Shown: piece by piece, positions 8,000 to 16,821 of the stretch
Layout: each line of letters starts with the position of its first letter
Position numbering within the stretch: position 1 is the first letter of the stretch
NCBI RefSeq assembly: GCF_900107265.1
Contig: NZ_FNPJ01000021.1
Coordinates: forward strand, 1-41,699
Origin: Nitrosomonas sp. Nm33
GTDB lineage: Bacteria; Pseudomonadota; Gammaproteobacteria; Burkholderiales; Nitrosomonadaceae
Reading direction: 5' to 3'
Length of the DNA stretch: 41,699 nucleotides
Program-made: the position numbers and the translations under genes
Notes under the pieces: generated by a model
What the model saw: the letters and a program-made list of their open reading frames with translations, nothing else
Database searches by the model: none
Told to the model about the DNA's origin: nothing

Positions 8000-8226
8000 T
8001 TACAGTATTCTCCACAATACTGTAAACAACGCTAGAAATTCTTACACACTATTGCTTACAACACTGATCCAGATTTGGCTGGCAGTAAGACATATTCGAT
8101 ATAGTAATGACAGGATTTAAATTTACAAAAAACCAAGAATCTGTATTTCTTGGTAATTTCCTGAGCACGCCTGATATTGCTTACTATGGGTAAGTATGGT
8201 GGGAAGAATCATCAATTAGAAACTAG

Positions 8227-8249
8227 AAGGGGGCGATTAATGCCCCCTT
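8227..8249 (-). terminator. Terminator hairpin closing duplicated unit B
   Basis: On the plus strand AAGGGGGCG, ATTAA, TGCCCCCTT. Compared with copy A the stem has changed on both arms (GGGGAC/CGCCCC to GGGGGC/TGCCCC) while staying a stable 8-9 bp hairpin. Confidence 0.6.
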
Positions 8250-8262
8250 TGTTTGCTCAGTG

Positions 8263-8417
8263 CTAGCTCAGGACAGTGACATCATCCCAGCTAATTTGAC
8301 CGGGTTGTTCCGTTACTCCATTTTCAACTTTAAAAAAGGTCGTTACAACGCATTCTCAATGGTAAATGTAAACTGTTTATCACTGCTGGTGGATAAATCA
8401 TCATGTCCTGATCTCAT
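8263..8417 (-). pseudogene. Small gene downstream of cupredoxin-propeller, copy B, frameshifted
   Basis: ATG at 8417 has a strong GAGGAG site 7 bases upstream and reads MRSGHDDLSTSSDKQFTFTI, then stops because one base is missing relative to copy A (CGTTACAACGCATTC versus CGTTACAGCGCCATTC). The remaining codons down to DVTVLS and TAG 8263-8265 are still readable in the other frame. Its RBS shows where the ancestral start lay. Confidence 0.5.
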
Positions 8418-8508
8418 TTTTTTCTCCTCATCAATATAGGTAAGTCAAGGTATAAACAGTATTACAAATCATGAGACTCTATCGAACACTGCTTATACCC
8501 GTCTTAGC

Positions 8509-10347
8509 TTATTTAATTGGATTAATTGGATCACGTTGCGCTGGGGTTAGTTGATCACTCCAGGAAGCAGGCAGATTCTGAACCCAGCCGTTATACACGA
8601 CTGGGATTGCCAGGACGCCTTGCCCCCCCATTCCAGGATTACCTTTTATGGTGTCATCCAGCTTTGTTGCGCCTGCAGCGAACAGTCCTACTTGACCTGC
8701 AATCATGGCATCGGAGGGATCGCCATCATTGTTTGGATCAGGATCGACAATTAGCAGTCTGTTGGAGAATTTGCTGGCAACATACGCATAGTAACCGCCT
8801 CCTTTTTTGGCGCCGTATTGCACACCGTGGCAACCAGGATCGCAAGGCAACATGGCAACAACTTCATCAGTGCTGGTATTAACAATAGTAATCGTGCCTG
8901 TGAGCGTATTCGCTGTGATCATATTTTTCCCATCGGGAGAGACGGGGGTTTGAATCGGTAATGCACCTACAGGGCCGGAAATGGTTCCTGCCACGGGATC
9001 ATAATCTTTTAGCAGATCAATATGCTTGATAACTTGATGTGTGTCCATGTTTATAACAGCGATGGTGTTGTCAAGGAAATTCGAAACATAATATTTGCTG
9101 CTATCCGGCATCATGCCGGCTGCCAAAGGATGACTGAATTCACCACCGACTTTTGTAAGGGAATCAATACCATTTGTATGGAAATTGTATTGCGTGGAAT
9201 CGCCGAAAAGGGCGTTTGCCGTTACCATGGTTTTGCCCTCATGACTCATCCAGTGTGCGTGTGGAGCGCCTCGTCCAATATTCACCGTACGCAGCACCTC
9301 GGTTGCCAGAGGAGCCAGTTCCATCACAGAATCATTTTGGGTGTCGCCATTATTCGTGACGTGAACCCGATCGCTATCGGGCAGAGTCATCACATGCGCA
9401 GGTGATTCGCCCACAGATACATTACGAATCAATTTACCCGTTTGACGATCATAAACAGCCAGTTTACTGTCAAACCATTGTGTCACATAAATAACGTTTT
9501 GATCTTTATCGGTCCACAGATTGTGTGGATTGTTCATGTCGATGGAAGGCAACGCTACTTTGCGGGTGACCTGCCAGGAAGAACCATCTACCGCTGATAC
9601 CGTACCTGGTTTTTGTTTTCCTGACGTAGTTTCAAACTCAGTGGCTACCAAAACTTCACCTACTGCCGGTGTCTTTGGATTTTCAAGTGGTGCCAACGGG
9701 ATATCATTGCCATAGCGCGCATTCAGCATGGTCGGCAGATTAACGACACCGCTATCCACACGCACGTCAATATCGGGATAGGTAACATGCCACGGTTTGT
9801 TATCCGCGTAGTTTTGCCAGTTATCAGAGTTGGTCGCGATAAAGAAAGTGCGTAATAAGCGGGTTGCCAGATCACTACTACTTGGGAAGGTAGGGCCATT
9901 GATTAAACTGAGTGAAGATCCAAGATCCAGACCAGTAGTATTTGGATCATCGACAATCACTGCACCAAACATGAAGGGATGGACGCTGCAGAAGAAAACA
10001 TATAAACCTGGCGTTGTCAGCGTTACCTCATAGCTGCTTTCGTCAGCTGGCGTATTAAATGGCATGTTAGCCGCTCCAGTTGGAAAGATCAAACTGGTTC
10101 TCGTGTGCACCGTGTTGGAATTGTCCCAATCAAACTTGACTCGTACACCCGGCTGGGCAATTGCAATAGAGCGGTTGCCTGCGATCGCTGTTCCGGTATC
10201 AAACCAGCGTGCTGGGTCATCTCTCGGTATAAATACGACTTCGTTAGCATTAGCAGCAGAAGCGTTGTTTATAGACAAACAAGTTAAGAGTGCTGAAGAA
10301 CAAACCGTCAGGTTCACAATTTTTTTAAAATATGACATATCAAGCAT
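8509..10347 (-). CDS. Exported cupredoxin / beta-propeller copper protein, copy B
   Basis: A 612-residue near-twin of the 4391-6226 product with the same plan: signal peptide ending in NNASA, a cupredoxin with H, C, H, M in YVFFCSVHPFMFG, then a YVTN-type propeller. The propeller keeps all blade histidines (NPHN, SPAH, PHAHW, SHP) and LPCDPGCHG. Differences cluster in the cupredoxin surface, for instance SSYEVT for DGGDDVT near the copper loop, and in the first blades. The C-terminal 300 residues are almost unchanged. RBS AAGGAGAGC precedes ATG 10347. Two intact copies suggest gene dosage or early divergence. Copy B is next to DUF6502 and probably represents the original locus. Confidence 0.85.
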   Translation of the reverse strand: MLDMSYFKKIVNLTVCSSALLTCLSINNASAANANEVVFIPRDDPARWFDTGTAIAGNRSIAIAQPGVRVKFDWDNSNTVHTRTSLIFPTGAANMPFNTPADESSYEVTLTTPGLYVFFCSVHPFMFGAVIVDDPNTTGLDLGSSLSLINGPTFPSSSDLATRLLRTFFIATNSDNWQNYADNKPWHVTYPDIDVRVDSGVVNLPTMLNARYGNDIPLAPLENPKTPAVGEVLVATEFETTSGKQKPGTVSAVDGSSWQVTRKVALPSIDMNNPHNLWTDKDQNVIYVTQWFDSKLAVYDRQTGKLIRNVSVGESPAHVMTLPDSDRVHVTNNGDTQNDSVMELAPLATEVLRTVNIGRGAPHAHWMSHEGKTMVTANALFGDSTQYNFHTNGIDSLTKVGGEFSHPLAAGMMPDSSKYYVSNFLDNTIAVINMDTHQVIKHIDLLKDYDPVAGTISGPVGALPIQTPVSPDGKNMITANTLTGTITIVNTSTDEVVAMLPCDPGCHGVQYGAKKGGGYYAYVASKFSNRLLIVDPDPNNDGDPSDAMIAGQVGLFAAGATKLDDTIKGNPGMGGQGVLAIPVVYNGWVQNLPASWSDQLTPAQRDPINPIK

Positions 10348-10407
10348 TAAATGCTCTCCTTGGATTAATTAACACTATTACTATTAGTTTTCCGCTTTTG
10401 TATTCAT

Positions 10408-10437
10408 CCAGTTTTGCCGTTAATTCGGCAAAACTGG
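10408..10437 (-). promoter_or_regulatory. Intercistronic hairpin, copy B
   Basis: A perfect 11-bp stem, CCAGTTTTGCC / GGCAAAACTGG, with an 8-base loop, followed on the plus strand by GTTTTTT. By shape it is a plus-strand terminator, yet no plus-strand gene precedes it. On the sense (minus) strand it sits 60 bases before the copper-protein start and could stabilise or process the mRNA. Confidence 0.55.
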
Positions 10438-10497
10438 GTTTTTTACTTTCCCTATCTCACGTTACAGTGGTTGGTCGTCTTAAACATGGTTGTTAAT

Positions 10498-10692
10498 CTA
10501 AAGGAGTTTTCCAACGCGCCTTGCTTCAAGATCATCGGCTGCCATGTACAAGTTCTGCAAAAGCATATGCACTATTTGTGTATTCAATATAGTCGCATAG
10601 TCGCTTGAATTGACTATTTGTCGTGCCAAGGCTGGAGCAGAAGTAAGACCTATACTTAGTGTAAGAATTGAAATGTTTGAGAGTCTTCTCAT
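10498..10692 (-). CDS. Small secreted peptide preceding cupredoxin-propeller gene, copy B
   Basis: 64 residues, identical to the 6350-6544 product except N for D (ILNTQ). Same signal peptide, same AAGGAGAG ribosome site, same position as first gene of the unit. Function unknown. Confidence 0.7.
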   Translation of the reverse strand: MRRLSNISILTLSIGLTSAPALARQIVNSSDYATILNTQIVHMLLQNLYMAADDLEARRVGKLL

Positions 10693-10747
10693 AGCACTCT
10701 CCTTGATTTAGTTAATGCAGCATCAGTAAAACCATCACGATGTATAT

Positions 10748-10890
10748 TGTGTGATTATTTCCCACACAAAAGGAATAGTAGATGAAAACAATTCTCATGT
10801 CTACATTTTGTGTAAAAATTTCCCACAAAATGCTTGCCGCATTACCACATCATGTTATTATTACAATGTCATCGTGTTATTATTACAATG
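10748..10890 (-). promoter_or_regulatory. Operator/promoter region of unit B
   Basis: The same two TGTG-N11-CACA palindromes are at 10748-10766 and 10809-10827 (61 bases apart). The ATTATTACAATG pair lies at 10857 and 10879 (22 bases apart). Here the region separates the minus-strand copper unit from the plus-strand DUF6502 gene starting at 10946, so it may serve both. Confidence 0.6.
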
Positions 10891-10945
10891 TTATTAATTT
10901 CAGATTTAATTTGATAATCTGATATTCTTATTTTTAAAATGCACT

Positions 10946-11818
10946 GTGCTTCCTTCCACTTCAATACTTTCACCAGCACTCGTTTCTGCGTTGCGCCGTG
11001 TATTGCGGCCATTTATCAAATTGATGCTAGCAAAGGGAATTACTTACAATTATTTATCTGAATTATTAAAAGATATTTTTGTAGAGGTAGCAGAAAAAGA
11101 ATGCAGGATTGGAGGAAAGCCTTCTAGTGATAGTCATTTGAGCTTACTGACGGGTATCCATCGTAAAGATATCAAACGATTACGTCATAGTGACCATTCC
11201 ACTATTCAAGTTATCCCGCACGCTGTTTCAATGGGCGCGCGACTCGTAAGCCTGTGGACAAGTGATACGCGTTATCTGGATGAAAGCAATCAGCCCAGGC
11301 CATTGCCCAGATTTATTAAAGAAGGTGGAGATATTTCTTTTGAAGGACTGGTTGCCAGTGTGAGCTGTGATATCCGTTCGCGAGTTGTACTTGACGAATG
11401 GTTAAGGCTCGGTATAGCTCGCTTTGATGAAAAAAATCGCGTGTGTCTCAATACCGCTGCATTTGTCCCTGCACATGGCTTTGATGAAAAAGTTTATTAT
11501 TTTGGTCATAACTTGCACGATCATGCAGCAGCAGCTACCAGTAATTTGTTACAAGATGATCAACCATTTTTAGAGCGCAGTGTTTATTACGATGCACTAA
11601 GCGTGGATTCAGTTAGAGTATTGGCTGAAAAGTCTGAAAGTCTGGGAATGGAATCTTTACTTGCCATCAACAAAGAGGCCATAGAACTAAAAACAAATGA
11701 TGCACTGAATAATAGTCCACGTTACCGTATGACATTTGGTATTTATTGCTTCAGCGAATCTGTTGAACCCGAGATACCTGTTGAGAAGAAAAATAATGTA
11801 CATAATATGAATGAATAA
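10946..11818 (+). CDS. DUF6502-family protein, possible regulator
   Basis: A 290-residue soluble protein opening with a GTG codon (MLPSTSILSPALVSAL). The N-terminal 80 residues match the DUF6502 pattern: RRVLRPFIKLMLAKGITYN, SELLKDIFVEVAEKE, then LSLLTGIHRKDIKRL. This reads like a two-helix DNA-binding (HTH) arrangement. The remainder, with FIKEGGDISFEGLVASV and WLRLGIARFDEKNRV, is typical of the family; its function is not established. It is transcribed away from the copper unit, sharing the operator region 10748-10890. Regulation of the copper unit by this protein is an inference from position only. Family call is from memory. Confidence 0.7.
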   Translation: MLPSTSILSPALVSALRRVLRPFIKLMLAKGITYNYLSELLKDIFVEVAEKECRIGGKPSSDSHLSLLTGIHRKDIKRLRHSDHSTIQVIPHAVSMGARLVSLWTSDTRYLDESNQPRPLPRFIKEGGDISFEGLVASVSCDIRSRVVLDEWLRLGIARFDEKNRVCLNTAAFVPAHGFDEKVYYFGHNLHDHAAAATSNLLQDDQPFLERSVYYDALSVDSVRVLAEKSESLGMESLLAINKEAIELKTNDALNNSPRYRMTFGIYCFSESVEPEIPVEKKNNVHNMNE

Positions 11819-12025
11819 AAAATATTTTAAAACTTCTGAATGACAAAATTTCATTAACAACAGCATACCATTTCAGCACTTCTTATCTATTACGCATTAT
11901 TATTTTGTTATTCATATGCATTAATAAATGCATTAGCGAAAAACAATTGCGATACCAACACTTCACAGGTTAATCCTGCAAACCTTTCTCATTCTGAAAT
12001 GGGCGGCACGGCAGGTGCTTCCGTA

Positions 12026-12700
12026 TCATCCCGAATTCACTTTCTTCCTTCTCTTTATGGGTTTATCAGCGTGATATAAAGCAACAGTGCCAAGCACTGT
12101 ACGGTAACATGTTGTCTCCTCGATCGAATGAAATCCAGCATCCACCATATAAACCGGCAATAGACCCAGAATGTTATCGTGTACCTCTTCAAACCAACGC
12201 ACTAACCAAGAGATCAGCCACATGACTGAATCATGTGGCTTGCCGAAATCCGCTACATGCAGCTTGCCACCGGGCTGGAGGACACGGAATGCTTCCCTGA
12301 GCATTTGCTGTTTATCTTGCCTCGTTAGATGATGTAGCATCAAACTGGCAAATACGTGATCGAAGCTTTCGTCTGCATAGGGTAGACAAGTTGCCGTACC
12401 CTGCTGCAGGATGATGATCTCGCCTGCTTCTTCGGTCTTCCTGCGTGCGATATCTAACACCTCGGAATCCACGTCAAGTCCGTATACTGTAGCGTTCGGG
12501 TTGGCCTGTTTGATCATGAGGGTGAGCGTGCCTGTCCCGCAGCCAATATCCAACACGTTTTGGCCTGGTTGGATATGCGCTTGAGCAATCAACGCAGTCT
12601 TTAACGCCTCTTCAGGAAAGAAGAGCCGTATCATCGGATCGTACCAACGCGTCAACCAGTGGAAATGAAATGCTGGAATATAACGCAAAGGTTTCTTCAT
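12026..12700 (-). CDS. Class I SAM-dependent methyltransferase
   Basis: 224 residues from ATG 12700, chosen because GAGAGG lies 9 bases upstream and because the longer frame would read into the IS630 element. Motif I is VLDIGCGTGTLTLMI. An acidic motif II is in VYGLDVDSEVL, and the later motif in FDHVFASLMLHHLTRQDKQQ is followed by LREAFRVLQPGGKLHVADFG. This is the UbiE/Methyltransf_11 type; the substrate cannot be told. An IS630 element ends 19 bases before the start, so the native promoter has been displaced and expression may depend on the IS. Confidence 0.85.
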   Translation of the reverse strand: MKKPLRYIPAFHFHWLTRWYDPMIRLFFPEEALKTALIAQAHIQPGQNVLDIGCGTGTLTLMIKQANPNATVYGLDVDSEVLDIARRKTEEAGEIIILQQGTATCLPYADESFDHVFASLMLHHLTRQDKQQMLREAFRVLQPGGKLHVADFGKPHDSVMWLISWLVRWFEEVHDNILGLLPVYMVDAGFHSIEETTCYRTVLGTVALYHADKPIKRRKKVNSG

Positions 12701-12720
12701 GGTGATCAACCTCTCATATA

Positions 12721-13602
12721 TAGCTAAACCAGTTAGGAATGACTCAAAGAGCATTCTCATTGAAGAGGTTCTCGATGGAGCACTGAGATTTTCTGCGCAA
12801 GGCTTTTGATTGCGCCCACTTGTGTTCGATGGGATTGAAGTCTGGGGAGTAAGCGGGCAGGTATTCGAGCATGTGCCCAGCTTTGGCGATGACATCCTCG
12901 ATATCCTGTCGTTTGTGGAAAGTGGCGTTATCCATCACGATGACGCAAGCCGGAGGAAGTTTGGGCAACAGGTCTTGCACGGTCCACGCGTAGAAAACAT
13001 CGGCATTGATGCTCGTCCTGAACAATCCGATGGTATGCAGGAATTCTCCGATCAACGCACCGATGACGTTTGTCCGCTCTTTGGCATGCCAGTCCCGGAC
13101 GCCGTAGCATCTTTGCCCCATGGGAGCATATCCATGCGTGCGCGGCATATCATGAGCAAACCCACTTTCATCAATGTAAACAATCGTGCGACCGACAGTT
13201 TCATGCGCCTTGATTTTTTCCTGGAAGGAAAACCGTGCGCTTTCGTTCGCCCCAGGATGCCGCAGTGTTTTTTTTATAGGTCACGCGCAATTTCCTGAGG
13301 GCAAGAAAAATCGCATTTTGCGTAACACCCAGACGCTTTGCTCGTTCGTATTGGTAAGCATCGGGATAATCGAGAACATCCTGGCGCAGCGCCTCGAGAT
13401 CGATCTTGCGTCTTCTGAACCCTTGTGGCTTGCGATGAATATTCTTAATCCAGCGCGTCACACTTGCCACACCAACATCAAACCGGGTCGCCACCTCCGC
13501 TATTGTGAGTCCTTCTTTCTTTCGAACAGACAGAACTTTACGGCGAAAATCCAACGTATATGCCATACCTTTTATTATAATCATAATTATCTTGTTCTGC
13601 TA
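12721..13602 (-). mobile_element. IS630-family insertion sequence
   Basis: About 880 bp. Ends TAGCTAAACCAG and the inverse TAGCAGAACAAG form imperfect inverted repeats, and TA dinucleotides flank both sides (12719-12720, 13603-13604), the usual IS630/Tc1-type target duplication. Confidence 0.85.
12744..13566 (-). CDS. IS630-family transposase in two frames
   Basis: The first part, from ATG 13566, starts MAYTLDFRRKVLSVRK and has the helix-turn-helix EVATRFDVGVASVTRWI. After VTYKK it meets eight A residues (near 13269-13276, minus strand). The zero frame ends at 13201, while the family continuation TLRHPGANESARFSFQEKIK is in the shifted frame. That frame reads VYIDESGFAHDMPRTHG (first D), VIVMDNATFHKR (second D) and SPDFNPIEHKWAQSK (E), ending at 12744. 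Either one A was gained, or the protein is made by slippage on the A8 run, as happens in some IS families. The catalytic residues are intact. Confidence 0.8.
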
Positions 13603-13676
13603 TAGTGAAAATTTTTTACTGCTACGATTAGCCACCAAATAACCAGGTCATTAAATTGGTTTGCAAATGTAAATTT

Positions 13677-16600
13677 TTATATTTTTTCGGTTTTAAATGA
13701 ACGCTGAATCTGCATTTCCTTAATCATTGCATAAATGGCTGGGAAAATGATCAGCGTCAGCACAGTGGCTGAGACCATGCCGCCAACCATTGGAGCAGCA
13801 ATGCGCCGCGTTATCTCTGAACCGGTGCCCGTACTCAGTATGACTGGCAACAAGCCCACGATACTGCCGGCAATGGTCATCATGACGGGACGTATCCTTC
13901 TCACTGCACCTTCTGACACGGCAGCATAGAGATCTTCAATGGTGACTTTTTCACCAGCTGCATGGCGTTTTGTTGTAATGGATTTGAACGCTTGATCGAG
14001 GAAGGTCAGCATCACCATACCGATTTCGGCTGCGATACCCACTAGACCGATGAAACCCACTGCGACCGCAGTACTCATGTTATAACCAAGCCAGTAAATC
14101 AGCCAGATGCCCCCGATCACGGAAAAAGGCACTGTCAGCATCACGATCAATGTTTCGGTCAGACGATTGAAATTTAAATAGATCAGCACAAATACGATTA
14201 ACAGCGTAAAGGGCACCACCACTTTCAATTTCTCGATGGCACGCTGCATATATTCAAACTGGCCGCTCCAGGTAGCGTAGTACCCCGGTGGGAATTGTAC
14301 TTGTTCTCGGACTGCCTGCTGCGCATCCGCGATATAGCTGCCGATATCACGATCACGTATATCAACAAAAATGTAAGCGGACAGCAAAGCGTTCTCGGTG
14401 CGAATGCTCGGCGGCCCTTTGACAAGCTTAATCTGCGCAAGCTGTCCCAGTGGAATCATCGCTCCGCCCATAGTAGGGACCAGCACCTGTGTCGCAATCG
14501 CTTGCGGGTCGCTGCGCAGTTCACGTGGGTAGCGCACGGTGACTCCATAGCGCTCACGTCCTTCAACGGTAGTAGTAATCGTTTCGCCCCCCAATGCTGT
14601 GGTAATCACTTCCAGCAGATCACCGACAGCCAAGCCATAACGCGCAAGTGCCATACGGTCAGGTTCGATATCGAGGTAATAACCACCAGTGGTTCGTTCC
14701 GCATAGACACTAGCGGTGCCAGGCACTGTTTTGACGGCCATTTCGATCTGCTTGCCGAGTTTTTCTATTTCATCCAGATCGCTGCCAAATACTTTAATAC
14801 CAATTGGTGTACGGATGCCGGTTGCCAGCATGTCAATCCTGTTTTTGATCGGCATTGTCCAGGCATTACTGACACCGGGTATTTGCAGCGCTTGATCCAG
14901 TTCAGCAATCAGCTTGTCGATGGTCATGCCGGGACGCCACTCACTTTCCGGTTTCAGATTGATGATGGTCTCGGTCATTTCCAATGGCGCTGGATCAGTC
15001 GCGGTATTGGCGCGGCCAGCTTTACCAAATACCGATGCCACTTCTGGAAAGCTTTTAATGATTTTGTTCTGAGTTTGCATGAGTTCCGCCGCTTTGGTGA
15101 CGGAGATAGCCGGCAGCGTCACCGGCATATAAAGCAGCGTACCTTCATTCAACGGTGGCATAAATTCGGATCCCAGTTTGACAGCCGGATAAATAGTTAA
15201 TCCTAATAAAACAATGGCAGCAACGAGTATGCTTTTCTTCCATTTGATGACCCATGGAATGAGGGGCTGATAAAGCCGGATCATGAGCCGACCCAGTGGA
15301 TTATCCTGCTCACGCGGAATACGGCCCCAAATCAGCAGTAGCATCAGCGCTGGAACCAGCGTGATGGATAGGAGTGCAGCACCTGCCATGGCAAATGTCT
15401 TGGTAAAGGCGAGTGGTTGAAACATGCGCCCTTCCTGAGCCTCGAGCGTGAATATCGGCAGAAACGATACCGTAATAATCAGCAGGCTGAAAAATAACGC
15501 CGGCCCGACTTCCTTACATGCTGTAATAATGGCATCCCTACGCGCCGCTGCGGGAGCAAGCGGATCAAGGCGTGCAAGGTGTTTATGCGTATTCTCCACC
15601 ATGACAACCGCGGCGTCGGTCATCTCGGCAATGGCGAGTGCGATGCCAGCCAGACTCATGATGTTGGAGTTGATGCCCAGGTGAAACATGACAATGAAAG
15701 CGATAAGCACACCGATTGGCAATATGATGATCGCCACCAGCGCACTGCGCACATGCATGAGAAAAACGGCACATACCAGCGCCACGATAATCACCTGCTC
15801 GATCAACACTTCGTCCAGTGTCGCGATAGCACGCTCAATCAACTCGGAACGGTCATAAACAGATTGAATCGTTACGCCTTCCGGTAAACCCGGTTTAAGA
15901 TCATCGATTTTCGCTTCGATATCGCGGATAACATTGAGCGCATTCTCGCCATAGCGCGCAATGGCGATCCCTGAAACGGCTTCGCCTTCACCATTGAGTT
16001 CAGTGATCCCACGGCGTTCATTGGGCGCCAGCTCAACACGGGCGACATTACGCAATAGTACCGGCATACCCTCGTGTGCTTTTACGACCAGATTCTCTAG
16101 GTCACTGATGCTGCGTAAGTATCCTTTGCCACGCACCATGTACTCGGTTTCTGTAAGCTCGATCACACGCCCGCCCACATCGCGATTACTCTGAGCAACA
16201 ACATTGATCACCGTCTTAAGTGAAATGCCATAAGCTTGTAAACGCCGTGGATCGACCGTAATCTGATAAGTTTTCTCAAACCCTCCGACGCTAGCTACTT
16301 CCGACACCCCTTCCGTCGCGACCAATTGATAACGCAGAAACCAGTCTTGGATACTGCGCAGCTCATCCAGTGTCCGTTCTTCAGCAGTAACGACATATTG
16401 ATAAACCCAACCTACTCCAGTCGCGTCTGGACCGAGCGCGGGCCTGACACCCTGTGGCAATTTGTTAGCTGCAAAATTCAGGTATTCCAACACACGTGAA
16501 CGTGCCCAATAGATATCAGTACCATCTTCAAAAATGACGTAGATAAACGACACCCCAAAGGCCGACATTCCCCGCACTACTTTCGATTTGGGCACACTCA

Positions 16601-16820
16601 GCATGGCCGTAGTCAGTGGATAAGTAACCTGATCTTCAACCACTTGCGGTGCCTGGCCGGGATATTCGGTATAGATGATGACCTGAACATCGGATAAATC
16701 AGGAATTGCATCAACAGGCGTTTTCAACACTGCATACACGCCCCAGGCAACGATAAAGAATGTTGCCAGCAATATTAGAAAAACATGCCGTACCGACCAT
16801 TCGATTATTTTGCTAACCAT
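13677..16820 (-). CDS. cusA: CusA-type heavy-metal RND efflux pump (Cu/Ag)
   Basis: 1047 residues, normal length for the family, with the RND topology of TM1, a large periplasmic loop, TM2-6, a second loop and TM8-12. The N-terminus has TPVDAIPDLSDVQVIIYTEY, a CusA/CzcA hallmark. TM4 has EMTDAAVVMVENTHKHL with the proton-relay acidic residues. The second loop has Met-rich GSEFMPPLNEGTLLYMPV and DPAPLEMTETI, typical of Cu(I)/Ag(I) rather than Zn/Co pumps. It works in the inner membrane with CusB and CusC. It starts one base after the cusB stop (16822), so the two are translationally coupled. The 3' end at 13677 is close to an IS630 element. Confidence 0.9.
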   Translation of the reverse strand: MVSKIIEWSVRHVFLILLATFFIVAWGVYAVLKTPVDAIPDLSDVQVIIYTEYPGQAPQVVEDQVTYPLTTAMLSVPKSKVVRGMSAFGVSFIYVIFEDGTDIYWARSRVLEYLNFAANKLPQGVRPALGPDATGVGWVYQYVVTAEERTLDELRSIQDWFLRYQLVATEGVSEVASVGGFEKTYQITVDPRRLQAYGISLKTVINVVAQSNRDVGGRVIELTETEYMVRGKGYLRSISDLENLVVKAHEGMPVLLRNVARVELAPNERRGITELNGEGEAVSGIAIARYGENALNVIRDIEAKIDDLKPGLPEGVTIQSVYDRSELIERAIATLDEVLIEQVIIVALVCAVFLMHVRSALVAIIILPIGVLIAFIVMFHLGINSNIMSLAGIALAIAEMTDAAVVMVENTHKHLARLDPLAPAAARRDAIITACKEVGPALFFSLLIITVSFLPIFTLEAQEGRMFQPLAFTKTFAMAGAALLSITLVPALMLLLIWGRIPREQDNPLGRLMIRLYQPLIPWVIKWKKSILVAAIVLLGLTIYPAVKLGSEFMPPLNEGTLLYMPVTLPAISVTKAAELMQTQNKIIKSFPEVASVFGKAGRANTATDPAPLEMTETIINLKPESEWRPGMTIDKLIAELDQALQIPGVSNAWTMPIKNRIDMLATGIRTPIGIKVFGSDLDEIEKLGKQIEMAVKTVPGTASVYAERTTGGYYLDIEPDRMALARYGLAVGDLLEVITTALGGETITTTVEGRERYGVTVRYPRELRSDPQAIATQVLVPTMGGAMIPLGQLAQIKLVKGPPSIRTENALLSAYIFVDIRDRDIGSYIADAQQAVREQVQFPPGYYATWSGQFEYMQRAIEKLKVVVPFTLLIVFVLIYLNFNRLTETLIVMLTVPFSVIGGIWLIYWLGYNMSTAVAVGFIGLVGIAAEIGMVMLTFLDQAFKSITTKRHAAGEKVTIEDLYAAVSEGAVRRIRPVMMTIAGSIVGLLPVILSTGTGSEITRRIAAPMVGGMVSATVLTLIIFPAIYAMIKEMQIQRSFKTEKI

Positions 16821-16821
16821 C

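Larger units (their letters stand above)
6922..8046 (-). mobile_element. IS481-family insertion sequence carrying a nested MITE
   Basis: Ends are TGTAAGAAACCTC on the left and the inverse of TGTAAGAATTTCTAG on the right, both continuing into GTTGTTTACAG, giving terminal inverted repeats of about 27 bp. The flanking CGCTATT / CACTATT is a 7-bp target duplication with one later change; copy A shows the empty site (GCACTATTGC). Without the nested 250-bp element and its 5-bp repeat the IS is about 870 bp. Confidence 0.85.
6884..8120 (+). pseudogene. M48-peptidase-like stub, copy B, split by IS481-family element
   Basis: The same stub as at 3886: ATG CAA ACA TTT at 6884, interrupted after codon 12 or so by the IS at 6922-8046. 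It resumes with TTGCTTACAACACTG and ends at TAA 8118-8120. Confidence 0.5.

Noticed and set aside
12701..12895. Extended N-terminus of the methyltransferase
   Set aside because: The extra 65 codons are antisense to the IS630 transposase and upstream of a good RBS at 12700.
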